DNA of 10,356 bases from CAVSUR01 sp052143655 (GCA_052143655.1 JBKQSL010000438.1:1-10356); one strand, 5' to 3'. Numbered from the stretch's first letter, positions 1-6,247 are shown. Notes: generated by a model not told the origin, from the letters alone. Made by a program: numbers and translations.

Positions 1-75
1 CCCAATCTCCGGGCCATTGGTAACGAGATCGTTTATTGCTGCCTGAATCCCGGCCTGAATACGCTCATCATTCAT
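1..75 (-). CDS. N-terminal fragment of an unrecognised protein, cut by the window edge
   Basis: An ATG at 75-73 on the minus strand opens 25 codons that run off the left edge without a stop. The peptide starts MNDERIQAGIQAAINDLV and looks like an amphipathic helix. An AGG lies six bases before the ATG and could act as a ribosome binding site. An overlapping ATG 19 bases upstream is in another frame and stops at once. The fragment lies downstream of the oxidoreductase gene on the same strand, with about 110 bases between them, so it may be a further operon member or a separate unit. There is too little sequence to name a family. Confidence 0.45.
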   Translation of the reverse strand, partial: MNDERIQAGIQAAINDLVTNGPEIG

Positions 76-122
76 GCTGTACCTGCCTCAGTCATGGCCC
101 AAGTTGAACAGGTCCAGCTTGA

Positions 123-141
123 CCTGCACATAATTTGCAGG
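123..141. terminator. Small inverted repeat after the oxidoreductase gene
   Basis: CCTGCA at 123-128 pairs with TGCAGG at 136-141 around a seven-base AT-rich loop. It lies about 45 bases past the stop of the minus-strand oxidoreductase gene. It could be a weak terminator stem or an operator. No T tract follows it, and six base pairs may arise by chance. Confidence 0.22.
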
Positions 142-184
142 GGTGAGGGAGTGTGTGCCAGTTTCACAAAAAGTAACGGCCAAG

Positions 185-709
185 TCATGGCGACTTGCGG
201 AAGCCCCACCGGGTCTGGCTGTACGGGGTGCCCTTACCGAATCCGAAGGCCGTCAAGGGTGCGACCCGGAACACGAAGGCTTCGTTCCGCCGTATGGTGT
301 CACCGAGACCAGACCAGGTGCCCTCAGGCGCCGTGAAATGCGCGCCGTACTTCGATTCGAATGTGTCGGCGACGCTTCGGAGTTCGGCGGGGTCGCTCAC
401 CTTTGCTGCCTGACCTTCGACGACGAGGTCAAGCCCGTCGAGTCTGTTGCAGCCGGTCGTGAGGATGCAATGCGGGTTGCGCGCGAGGTTCCTGGCTTTG
501 CGTTCGTCTGGGCCGGTGCAGAAGTACAGGGCGCCGTCCAGCCAGATTCCCAGCAGTGGGGTGACATGCGGACGGCCGTCCGGACGCACCGTTGACAGCC
601 AGTACACCTCGGCATCCCGCAGCTTCCCGCGCCCTTTCCCCCACTCTGTCGCGATCGCGTCGTCGCTGCTGAAGACGCTCAGTTCGGTCACTGGCTCGGG
701 CTCAGCCAT
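185..709 (-). CDS. Pyridoxamine 5'-phosphate oxidase-fold (flavin/F420) oxidoreductase
   Basis: A 174-residue protein with the split-barrel fold of the PPOX/FDOR superfamily. Visible family signatures are the strand VYWLSTVRPDGRPHVTPLLG, then a segment reading YFCTGPDERKARNLARNP, and near the end FGFGKGTPYSQTRW, a C-terminal pattern common in actinobacterial F420- or FMN-binding members. Such proteins are soluble and reduce or oxidise small molecules or bind flavin or heme; the substrate cannot be read from sequence. The ATG at 709 is chosen because a GGAG lies six bases before it. An in-frame ATG at 721 and GTG at 727 have weaker sites. It is the last gene of the regulator-pump-enzyme operon, about 60 bases after the pump's natural stop. 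By inference it may modify or detoxify what the pump exports. Confidence 0.82.
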   Translation of the reverse strand: MAEPEPVTELSVFSSDDAIATEWGKGRGKLRDAEVYWLSTVRPDGRPHVTPLLGIWLDGALYFCTGPDERKARNLARNPHCILTTGCNRLDGLDLVVEGQAAKVSDPAELRSVADTFESKYGAHFTAPEGTWSGLGDTIRRNEAFVFRVAPLTAFGFGKGTPYSQTRWGFRKSP

Positions 710-760
710 TCGTGTCTCCATCCCCACTACTCACTCAGGTTGGACGGCGGCCAAGACCCG

Positions 761-2269
761 TCATCGCGTCATGCCGCACTCAGTGCGGGTTCGGGTGTTG
801 GTTCCTGTCGGCAAGCCGAGGCCGCGGCCCGTTCGGCTCGCCGGAGCAGGAGCCCGGCGGCGAGCGCGGCGGCAATGCTGAATCCGGCGGCCACCAGCGC
901 GCCGCGCTGGAAGCCTGCGGTCTGGGCGAGAGCGCGGACGGCGGTCTGGCTGCCGGCGGCCTGCGTGACCTCTGCCGAGCGAGCGAGCGAGCGCGGCGGT
1001 CGCGATGATCGCGAGCCCGAGAGCGGCGCCAACTTCTTGCGCGGTGGAGACCATGCCCCCGGCGAGTCCGGAGACCTTGTCTTTGACCCCGGTGAAGGCC
1101 GCGACCTGGACGGCCACCCCGGACAGGCCAATGCCGATTCCGGACGCGAGAAACGCGGGGAACAGGTCGCTCCAGTAGGCGGCGTGCACGGACGCCCGGG
1201 ACAGGTACAGCAGCCCGGCGGCGGCGATGCCCTGCCCGATGACCAGCGTCCGTGCGGCGCCGAGTCGTCCGACCACTCGCGCGGCGATGGCGCTGGCGAC
1301 AATTATCGAGCTGACGGCCGTGATGATCCCGGCGGCGCCGGTGCGCAGCGGGGAGTAGCCCAGCACCTGCTGGAGGAACAGCGTGCTCTGGAAGCCGATG
1401 CCGAAGAAGGAGCCCGTCACCAGGCCGGCGACGATGTTGGCGGTCGTGAGGGTCTTAAGACGGAACATCGACAGCGGAATAAGCGGTGGGGTGACCCGCT
1501 GCTCGACGATGACGAACAGTCCGAGCATCGCCGCGCCGCCGGCGAGGACGCTGAGGGTGATGGGCGAGGTCCAGCCGTAGCCGGCGCTCTTGTTGATGGC
1601 GTAGACGATCCCCAGCATTCCGGTGGTGACCGTGACCGCGCCGAGCACATCGGCTGATCCGCGGTGGACCCGTTCGCTCTTGGGGACGCACGTGAGCACG
1701 AATCCGGCCAGCGCGATGCCAATCGGCACGTTGATCAGGAAGATCCACCGCCAGCCGGGGCCGCCAACAATTACCCCGCTCACGACCAGGCCCAGGCAGG
1801 CGGCGCTGCCGGCGATACCCCCGAAGATCCCGAGTGCCTTGTTGCGCGCCGGGCCCTCGGCGAACGTGCCGGTAAGGATGGACAGGGCGGCCGGCGCAGC
1901 CATCGCCGCGCCGAGTCCCTGCACCGCGCGGGCCACCAGGAGCGGGATGAGCGATCCGGCGAGACCGGCGGCCAGCGAACCAGCGGTGAACATCGTGAGC
2001 CCGGCGACGAGCACGCTGCGCCGTCCGAGAAGGTCAGCGGCGCGACCGCCCAGCAGCAAGAAGCCGCCGAAGGTCAATCCGTAGATGATCACAACCCACT
2101 GCAGATCCGATGGACTGAGACGGAGATCTTTCTGCATCGTTGGGAGGGCTACGTTCACAACCACGAGATCGAGGATCAGCATGAACTGCGCTGCGCACAC
2201 CAAGGCCAGGATCACGCCCGGACGTGTGCGGCCACCAGCCGCTCTCAGCTGACCCTCTTGGTACTTCAT
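761..2269 (-). CDS. DHA2 (EmrB/QacA-type) MFS drug efflux transporter with frameshifted C-terminus
   Basis: Inner-membrane proton-coupled efflux pump of the 14-helix DHA2 family. Residue positions here count from the ATG at 2269. The N-terminal helix contains LDLVVVNVALPTM, the loop after helix 2 carries motif A as GGRAADLLGRRS, and WRWIFLINVPIG follows helix 5, all typical of EmrB/QacA pumps. The ATG at 2269 is chosen because it overlaps the regulator's TGA as ATGA, which implies translational coupling; a longer in-frame ATG exists at 2320. From about residue 430 the protein turns into an Arg-rich, non-membrane tail of about 72 residues. A different frame, ending with a TGA at 769-771, instead reads a natural end with a final helix, GALVAAGFSIAAALAAGLLL. 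The switch point is a (CGAG)4CG repeat at 976-993; one repeat fewer would give a 498-residue pump. As written, the last helix is lost, so function is doubtful. Confidence 0.85.
   Translation of the reverse strand: MKYQEGQLRAAGGRTRPGVILALVCAAQFMLILDLVVVNVALPTMQKDLRLSPSDLQWVVIIYGLTFGGFLLLGGRAADLLGRRSVLVAGLTMFTAGSLAAGLAGSLIPLLVARAVQGLGAAMAAPAALSILTGTFAEGPARNKALGIFGGIAGSAACLGLVVSGVIVGGPGWRWIFLINVPIGIALAGFVLTCVPKSERVHRGSADVLGAVTVTTGMLGIVYAINKSAGYGWTSPITLSVLAGGAAMLGLFVIVEQRVTPPLIPLSMFRLKTLTTANIVAGLVTGSFFGIGFQSTLFLQQVLGYSPLRTGAAGIITAVSSIIVASAIAARVVGRLGAARTLVIGQGIAAAGLLYLSRASVHAAYWSDLFPAFLASGIGIGLSGVAVQVAAFTGVKDKVSGLAGGMVSTAQEVGAALGLAIIATAALARSLGRGHAGRRQPDRRPRSRPDRRLPARRAGGRRIQHCRRARRRAPAPASRTGRGLGLPTGTNTRTRTECGMTR
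976..993. repeat. Tetranucleotide repeat (CGAG)4CG at the pump frameshift
   Basis: Four perfect CGAG units plus CG on the plus strand (CGCT units on the coding strand) lie exactly where the transporter changes frame. Removing one four-base unit joins ALARS to AEVTQAAG and restores the natural C-terminus. The tract is short for a classic phase-variation repeat but is a plausible slippage site. Confidence 0.85.
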
Positions 2270-3131
2270 CCCACCAGCGTGGCACCGGCGAGCGGCTTCG
2301 GTCTTGAACCGATCGGACATTCAGGCGAGCTGCGGAGCAGTTGCGCGGGTGTCGTCCCCATGATGGACCGAACCTCGCGGGTCAGGTGGGGCTGGTCGGC
2401 ATAGCCGGCGTCGATCGCCAGGCCGGCCAACCGTGGCGGTCTCGACTCATCACGAGCCAGCTGCAGGAAGCGCTGGATGCGAGTGATCCGCAGCAGAAAC
2501 TCAGGCCCGTACCCGAACGCCGCAGTGCACCGGCGGTGGAGCTGACGTTCGGACAGATGAGTAGCACGGGCGAGTTCCCGCGCTGATGCCGTCCGTGCCG
2601 TGCGCAATCTGTCGGTCACCTGCAACGCCACGACATCGAGACCCCACGCACCCGCCGCCATCTGGCGCACCGCGCTCTCGAGCTCGATAGCCCGGCCGTC
2701 GTCATCGTCTCGGCAGCTAACGCGTTCGGCGAGCTCGCGGGCGGCCCGGCCCCCCACAACTGGTCGAGGCAGACCCGCTCGTCGCGCAACTCCGACGCCG
2801 CCACCCCCAGAAGCGACGGCGCCACGCCGGAACGGAAGCAAACACCGACCGCATCTGTGCCAGGCGCCGCAGCAGAAGTCCATGATCGTGTCTCAGGTCC
2901 TGACACCCACACCGATCCATTTACCCAGTACATATCGACGCACTCGTCCGGCAGCAGCGTCCGCGCCTCACCGACGTCGCCACGCCACGTGCAGACCAGC
3001 TGCTCTTCGAGATCAGCGGGCGGCTGCCGTTCGAGAAGCCATTCATCCACGAGCAGCCCCGATGCCCTCGCCCACGAACCCGACCGAGGCGAGTTCGTGC
3101 GCGTGCAGTACGAAACTGCTGTGAGCGTCAT
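2266..3131 (-). pseudogene. AraC-family transcriptional regulator, split by a one-base frameshift
   Basis: Two frames together encode one AraC-type regulator of about 288 residues. The first frame, from the ATG at 3131 (AGGAG six bases upstream), gives about 126 residues of an N-terminal sensor domain of the DUF6597 kind, with LLPDECVDMYWVNG and VGVCFRSGVAPSLLG. The second frame gives the C-terminal double helix-turn-helix: ARELARATHLSERQLHRRC, then FLLRITRIQRFLQLAR, then LAIDAGYADQPHLTRE and GTTPAQLL. The frames meet at six G's on the coding strand (plus-strand C's at 2750-2755). One extra G would give LWGGRAARELAERV, which matches the usual join. It sits directly upstream of the pump and overlaps its start, so it probably controls the operon. 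As written the DNA-binding domain is out of frame. Sequence error is possible. Confidence 0.8.
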
Positions 3132-3225
3132 CGGCAGCTCCTGGTCGGCGAACGCCAGCGCTAATGCGCTACCAGGGTCCGGAGCAACGCTCCCGGAGGG
3201 TGCCACCGTCGAGGACACCGAACCA

Positions 3226-3254
3226 ACACGGCATGGGAAACCGGCCCGTGTCAA
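3226..3254 (-). promoter_or_regulatory. Possible promoter upstream of the AraC-pump operon
   Basis: A perfect TTGACA lies at 3254-3249 on the minus strand, about 120 bases before the regulator's ATG. The sequence 17-18 bases further on (CCGTGT or CGTGTT) is a poor -10 match, so only the -35 element is convincing. A perfect hexamer is not rare over this distance. Confidence 0.2.
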
Positions 3255-3471
3255 GATCAATGCTACTCCAGACGCCGCCGCAGAGAACGGAAGCCGTGGC
3301 GGCGAAGACGCTCAACTTCGGGTGTTGTGTCCATGGTGCCAGGAGCAGCTGCGCTGTGGTTTGAAGTCGCCGCACCTGTCGGGGGGTGAGGTTTGCCCGG
3401 TGCCCGGTCCTGGCCGTCCCACGTCGAGAACCTCACTGGCCTGATCGGCGGCATAAGCCCTCCGCGGCGAT

Positions 3472-3693
3472 ATGGCGCTGCGGCTTCGTATTCCGGATGC
3501 GCAATTCGCGGTGGCGCGCGATCACGGTCCGGCGTGCGCCACCGGCGCGATTGGTGGCCGGCCCCGCCCGCGCCACCTCGCCGGCATCGACGTTGACCTG
3601 GTTCCCGGCAAGGCCCCTGCGCCTATCCGGCGCCAGGTGAAGGCCCGCGCCGCCACGCTGACCGAGACGCTTCGCTCAGCGTGGGCGCCCTGA
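3472..3693 (+). CDS. Possible small hypothetical protein (73 aa)
   Basis: An ATG-initiated frame with mostly G or C in third codon positions. It encodes a basic peptide containing HLAGIDVDLVPGKAP and then a Lys/Arg-rich helix, KARAATLTETLRSAW. No clear ribosome binding site precedes the ATG, and the opposite strand is open over much of the same stretch, as is common in high-GC DNA. I do not recognise a family. It could be a small gene, the 3' remnant of a larger one, or chance. Confidence 0.22.
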   Translation: MALRLRIPDAQFAVARDHGPACATGAIGGRPRPRHLAGIDVDLVPGKAPAPIRRQVKARAATLTETLRSAWAP

Positions 3694-3829
3694 CCGCCAT
3701 CGAGGCCCGCCATCGGCGACCAGGCCGCCGCTCTCCCAGGCTGTCCCCGCGATAGCCCCACTGCCGGCCCCGGCGGCTGCTAGCGTCACAACCCCGCCAG
3801 CCCCGCACCGCAAATGAGGTGACCACCGC

Positions 3830-4147
3830 ATGGACCCATTGAGGCAGGGTGCATCCCTGCCCGGAATCCAGGACTACGTCGCCAAGATGGAAGCCGAGCG
3901 CGGGCTGGACAAGCAGGACCTGCCCTCCCAATGCCTCAAACTCGGTGAAGAGGTCGGCGAACTCTACCGGGCCATCCGCAAACTCCAGGGACAGCCCCAG
4001 GATCCGGATGGCCGCACAGCCGACGTCGGCGATGAAGCCGTCGATGCGCTGATCCTGCTTATGTCGATCGTCAACCGATGCGGAATCAACCTTGAGGACG
4101 CCTTCCGCGCCAAGGAAGCCCGCAACGAATCCCGCGTCTGGGTTTAG
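3830..4147 (+). CDS. MazG-like nucleotide pyrophosphohydrolase (105 aa)
   Basis: A single all-alpha MazG-type domain. Such enzymes hydrolyse nucleoside triphosphates, often damaged or non-canonical ones, to monophosphate and pyrophosphate in the cytoplasm, using Mg2+. The metal-binding pattern is visible as KLGEEVGELYRAI (Glu41 and Glu44) followed by GDEAVDALILL (Glu69 and Asp72). The C-terminal GINLEDAF and KEARNESR are also typical of the fold. The length is normal for a stand-alone single-domain member and about half that of two-domain E. coli MazG. The ATG at 3830 has GAGGTGA seven bases upstream, a good ribosome binding site. The gene stands alone on the plus strand, with a strong hairpin about 20 bases after its TAG. 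Stand-alone MazG proteins also occur near toxin or phage genes, but none is seen here. The substrate is not predictable. Confidence 0.88.
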   Translation: MDPLRQGASLPGIQDYVAKMEAERGLDKQDLPSQCLKLGEEVGELYRAIRKLQGQPQDPDGRTADVGDEAVDALILLMSIVNRCGINLEDAFRAKEARNESRVWV

Positions 4148-4167
4148 GTAGACCTCGGCTGATGGAC

Positions 4168-4200
4168 GCGCCAGGCATGGCATGCACACATGCCTAGCGC
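4168..4200 (+). terminator. Hairpin terminator candidate after the MazG-like gene
   Basis: GCGC at 4168-4171 and AGGCATG at 4173-4179 pair with CATGCCT at 4189-4195 and GCGC at 4197-4200. This is an eleven-pair stem with one C/A mismatch and a nine-base loop. It starts 21 bases after the stop codon. There is no T tract, but many actinobacterial terminators lack one. Confidence 0.5.
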
Positions 4201-4539
4201 TACGGCTGGCTGGGCTCCGCCGTGGAGTTGGTGCCTCATCCGCCCTCGCCGAGCCAGAACGGGATCATTGGCGCCATCCCAGCGTGGCCGCGGTCCTCGT
4301 CCAGTGCGATTTGACCACCCGAAATGGCGGGATCAAGCGGTTAGGTGCACCGCTGGTTCTGGCCTGATCCTGTCCGTCATGCGTCCGCAACCACTGCTAT
4401 GCAGGGGCGCACGGCGACACACTATGACCCACAGTGGGACACCACAAAGACGGCCCAGGAGGCCGGGAACACCCAGCTTACGGGGCATTTCCGCTGGTCA
4501 CGGCCGGTGCTGGGTCCGGACCCCGGCAGCCTAGGCCAG
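4201..4539. other. Stretch without a recognised gene before the ATPase remnant
   Basis: Open frames exist on both strands but none shows a recognisable domain. The plus-strand frame carrying the ATPase remnant stays open upstream to an ATG at 4345, yet its first 65 or so residues do not resemble the missing part of an ATPase domain. Two short palindromes are present: CCCACAGTGGG at 4428-4438 and GGGTCCGGACCC at 4512-4523. Confidence 0.4.
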
Positions 4540-4683
4540 CGGTTCACCGAGCCGCTGGCCGGGCGCCTGCCGCCCGGACCCGGCGGCAGCGCGGGCCTGT
4601 GGCTGGCCAACCGGCTCTGCGAGCTCGTGCAGATCAGCGCCACGCCGGAGGGCACTGCCGTCCGGCTGCATCACCGGCTGTAG
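4540..4683 (+). pseudogene. C-terminal remnant of an RsbW-like (HATPase_c) anti-sigma/ATPase domain
   Basis: The last 44 or so residues before the TAG at 4681-4683 read EPLAGRLPPGPGG, then AGLWLANRLCELVQI, then EGTAVRLHHRL. In actinobacterial serine/threonine anti-sigma-type ATPases this is the end of the domain: a G2-like GLWLANxLCDLV helix followed by a closing strand TTVRLHM. The N and G1 boxes that bind ATP are missing upstream, so only the C-terminal third of the domain is present. The stop lies 13 bases inside the 3' end of the convergent Bpa gene. The frame can be opened from 4345 or 4399, but without recognisable ATPase sequence. Most likely a truncated relic; a real short protein cannot be excluded. 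Confidence 0.65.
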
Positions 4684-5195
4684 CCGACGGTGCGGCGGGT
4701 CCGGACGGCCGGGCGCCCCGCCATCGGCCGGGAAGCACCCCCGGCCTCCCCGGCCGCGGCGGCCAGCTCCAGCCGGTCCAGCGTCTCGATCACCACGCCG
4801 CTGAGCCAGCCGAGCAGGCTTGCGTAGTCCATTTGCAGCTCGGCTGCCGTGCGCGCATCTTCGCACCCGGCGGGCAGCAGCCCGTCCAGCTCGGCGGCCA
4901 GCGCCGGGGACACCGAGCGGCCCAGTTCCGCCTGAGCGGCCGTCAGCTGCCGGGCCAGCCGCGCCACGGCGGCCGTCGGCAGTTCCTCGCTCGGCTGGGC
5001 GGCTCGCAGCTCATCGCTGGTGGCGTTCACCAGCGACCAGACCCGCAGTACCCGGCCGGGCGCCTGCACCCGGCAGCTGCCCGGTGCCCGGGCGGGACCG
5101 GCCAGCACCACCAGCAGCCGCGGCATGGCGGGGCGCGGCCGGGCCGGGCGTCGCGCCGGCGCTCCGGGCGCTGTTGCCGTACTGCCGCCGCACAT
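4671..5195 (-). CDS. bpa: Bacterial proteasome activator (Bpa, DUF2587) homologue, atypical C-terminus
   Basis: A 174-residue protein, the same length as M. tuberculosis Bpa. Bpa forms an ATP-independent dodecameric ring that docks on the 20S proteasome and opens its gate for loosely folded substrates. From memory of the Mtb sequence, the four-helix core aligns: GRVLRVWSLVNATSDELRAA (48-67) with AKVMRIGTMIKQLLEEVRAA, SPALAAELDGLLPAG (96-110) with APELREELDRLTLPF, and AELQMDYASLLGWLSGVV (118-135) with AELRIAQAQLVGWLEGLF. The ATG at 5195 has GGAGG five bases upstream; a later ATG at 5126 has none. The C-terminus ends VGYSR, with Tyr third from last. Canonical Bpa ends QYL, an HbYX motif with Tyr second from last, which opens the gate. 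The N-terminal 25 residues are Pro/Arg/Ala-rich rather than acidic. It is convergent with the ATPase remnant and overlaps it by 13 bases. Probably a divergent paralogue. Confidence 0.78.
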   Translation of the reverse strand: MCGGSTATAPGAPARRPARPRPAMPRLLVVLAGPARAPGSCRVQAPGRVLRVWSLVNATSDELRAAQPSEELPTAAVARLARQLTAAQAELGRSVSPALAAELDGLLPAGCEDARTAAELQMDYASLLGWLSGVVIETLDRLELAAAAGEAGGASRPMAGRPAVRTRRTVGYSR

Positions 5196-5407
5196 CCGGG
5201 CCTCCCGCTCTCCGGGCCTCTCCCTGCTGTCAGCCTCGCGCCGCGCGGCAGGCCCGCGCAGGGGCGGAAGTCCCCGGTTGCGGGAAAAGGCCCTACGGCA
5301 CTACCGGTCCGCCGCCGCAGCACCGATGGTGCTGGCGGGTGGCAGGCTCCGGGCTGACCGCAGCGGCCAGCCGCGGGCCGTCAACGGGCCGGCGGTCCCG
5401 CCCGGCC

Positions 5408-5465
5408 CGGCCGTTGGTCCTGCTATGGGGTGACCTGGGGGCCGGGACTGGCGGCCCAACGGCCG
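5408..5465. repeat. Ten-base inverted repeat with 38-base spacer
   Basis: CGGCCGTTGG at 5408-5417 is the exact reverse complement of CCAACGGCCG at 5456-5465. The spacer is G-rich and includes GGGACTGGCGGCCC at 5444-5457, a loose resemblance to a DosR box. The repeat lies about 210-270 bases before the Bpa homologue start and could be a long RNA hairpin or a protein site. Confidence 0.45.
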
Positions 5466-5549
5466 TGCCGCGCCGCACGCCGCCGCGGCAGGCTGAAGGT
5501 AGCAGGAAACGGTTACGGCCACAGCAGCCCTGCCTGCCGCGCCGCCGTA

Positions 5550-5581
5550 GTGCCCCTCGCTGGCTTGCCGGCGGGGGGCAC
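5550..5581. terminator. Strong hairpin, terminator candidate
   Basis: Bases 5550-5560 pair with 5571-5581 in an eleven-pair stem (one G-U pair on the plus strand) closed by a ten-base loop. On the minus strand it would follow the GAF-SpoIIE relic and precede the Bpa homologue, so it could separate the two transcripts. No T tract on either side. Confidence 0.42.
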
Positions 5582-5605
5582 GTCAATGCCCGGCGCCATC
5601 CGGCC

Positions 5606-5623
5606 ACCGTAACGGCATACGGT
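5606..5623. promoter_or_regulatory. Operator-like palindrome ACCGTA-N6-TACGGT
   Basis: A six-base inverted repeat with a six-base spacer, a spacing common for dimeric regulators. It stands outside any recognised gene. Nothing identifies the binding protein, and a match of this length could be chance. Confidence 0.25.
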
Positions 5624-5759
5624 CACTGCGTGAGCGCCCTGCACCCGTCGTCCCGCCTGGCCCGGCGGATTGCCGGCTCCCGGCCGGCCGCCTGCGAGTG
5701 CCGGGGCACCGGTGACCACCCGGACGACACCGCAGCTGATGCGGGAGCCTGAGCCAGCG

Positions 5760-6090
5760 GTCCGGCTCGAAGTGCCGCAGGTTGGCATCCAGCCGGTCCA
5801 GCACGTCGGCCGGGTCAGCGCTGTCCAGCGGGTAGGCCCGCAGCCCGCCGCGGATCCGGCCCATGATGACGGCGGCACCGAGACCAGCCCCGGCGACGTC
5901 GCCGATAGCGTGAACAGGCCGTACCAGTCACCGCCGACGTTGCCGCTGCCGGCCACGTAACGGGCTGCGGCGCGCCGATCAGCGAGCGCACGCCGCGGCG
6001 CAGCAGGATCCGGTTACGAACGTTCGAGGAGTCCACCTGGTTGAGGATCACCGGCCGGCCCAGCGCGGCGACGCGGCCGGCGACAAGAGC
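5760..6090 (-). pseudogene. Broken GAF-SpoIIE (PP2C, RsbU-like) serine phosphatase
   Basis: Three reading frames carry successive parts of one protein. At 6090-5968 a GAF end reads AGRVAALGRPVILNQVD and RRGVRSLIGAP. At about 5965-5909 the start of the phosphatase reads AARYVAGSGNVGGDWYGLF, including the hallmark GGDWYD-like metal site. At 5906-5760 it continues as IGDVAGAGLGAAVIMGRIRG and then LDSADPADVLDRLDANLRHF, and then fades out. In intact relatives about 50-60 residues of GAF end and linker separate SLIGAP from AARYV; here the two are fused, so an internal deletion plus frameshift is inferred. A second small deletion and frameshift lies between GLF and IGDVAG. The N-terminal half of GAF and the phosphatase C-terminus are absent. 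Intact relatives dephosphorylate STAS-domain anti-anti-sigma factors. No functional product is expected. Confidence 0.8.
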
Positions 6091-6106
6091 TGGCCGGGCG
6101 CAGCCG

Positions 6107-6247
6107 TTACTGCCCGTCATCAGCACCACCGCCTTCAGGTCCCTGGCGATGGGCCTGCTTCCGGGCGGCCCCCTGTCTGGCCCGCAGTTCAACCTGAAAT
6201 CCGGATGTCCGCAATGATGGATATGTGACCGGTTCCGCACGGGACAT
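6107..6247 (-). CDS. Possible 46-residue ORF coupled to moeA
   Basis: The moeA stop and a downstream ATG overlap as TGATG at 6249-6245. The frame then reads 46 residues beginning MSRAEPVTYPSLRTSGFQ, ends with a Gly/Asp-rich tail and stops at 6107. There is no clear ribosome binding site, so expression would depend on coupling. It may be the remains of the start of the adjacent broken phosphatase gene, or chance. I recognise no family. Confidence 0.2.
   Translation of the reverse strand: MSRAEPVTYPSLRTSGFQVELRARQGAARKQAHRQGPEGGGADDGQ

Larger units (their letters stand above)
3132..3829. other. Roughly 700-base stretch with no confident gene
   Basis: This lies between the divergently oriented AraC operon (-) and the MazG-like gene (+). 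It should hold promoters for both. I recognise no protein family in any frame. The only candidate is the small plus-strand reading frame at 3472-3693, listed separately. A GCTAGCGTCAC stretch about 40 bases before the MazG start contains TAGCGT, which loosely fits an actinobacterial -10, but no convincing -35 accompanies it. Confidence 0.5.
5196..5759. other. Roughly 560-base stretch with hairpins and no confident gene
   Basis: It lies upstream of the Bpa homologue and downstream of the GAF-SpoIIE relic, so it should contain the Bpa promoter. No frame on either strand shows a recognisable domain. Part of the right side (about 5650-5759) may be eroded phosphatase sequence, since the relic's frame simply fades out there. 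Three inverted repeats are listed separately. Confidence 0.45.

Noticed and set aside
143..595. 150-codon plus-strand frame opposite the oxidoreductase
   Set aside because: No recognisable domain; the minus-strand protein carries clear family motifs.
740..1657. 305-codon plus-strand frame opposite the MFS pump
   Set aside because: Low-complexity Gly/Asp/Arg-rich translation and no family features; the minus-strand frame is a clear membrane transporter.
2269..2320. Longer start of the MFS pump at the ATG at 2320
   Set aside because: It would add 17 polar residues inside the regulator's reading region. The ATGA overlap at 2269-2266 is a better start.
3623..4189. 188-codon minus-strand frame across the MazG-like gene
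   Set aside because: Antisense shadow of a clear MazG domain; no signature of its own.
5444..5457. DosR-box-like sequence GGGACTGGCGGCCC
   Set aside because: One half matches well but the centre and other half deviate. In GC-rich DNA such partial matches are expected by chance, so it is not listed as a site.
4434..5752. Long overlapping plus-strand frames across the Bpa region
   Set aside because: Pro/Arg/Ala-rich translations without domains; the minus-strand Bpa homologue has a good ribosome binding site and recognisable helices.
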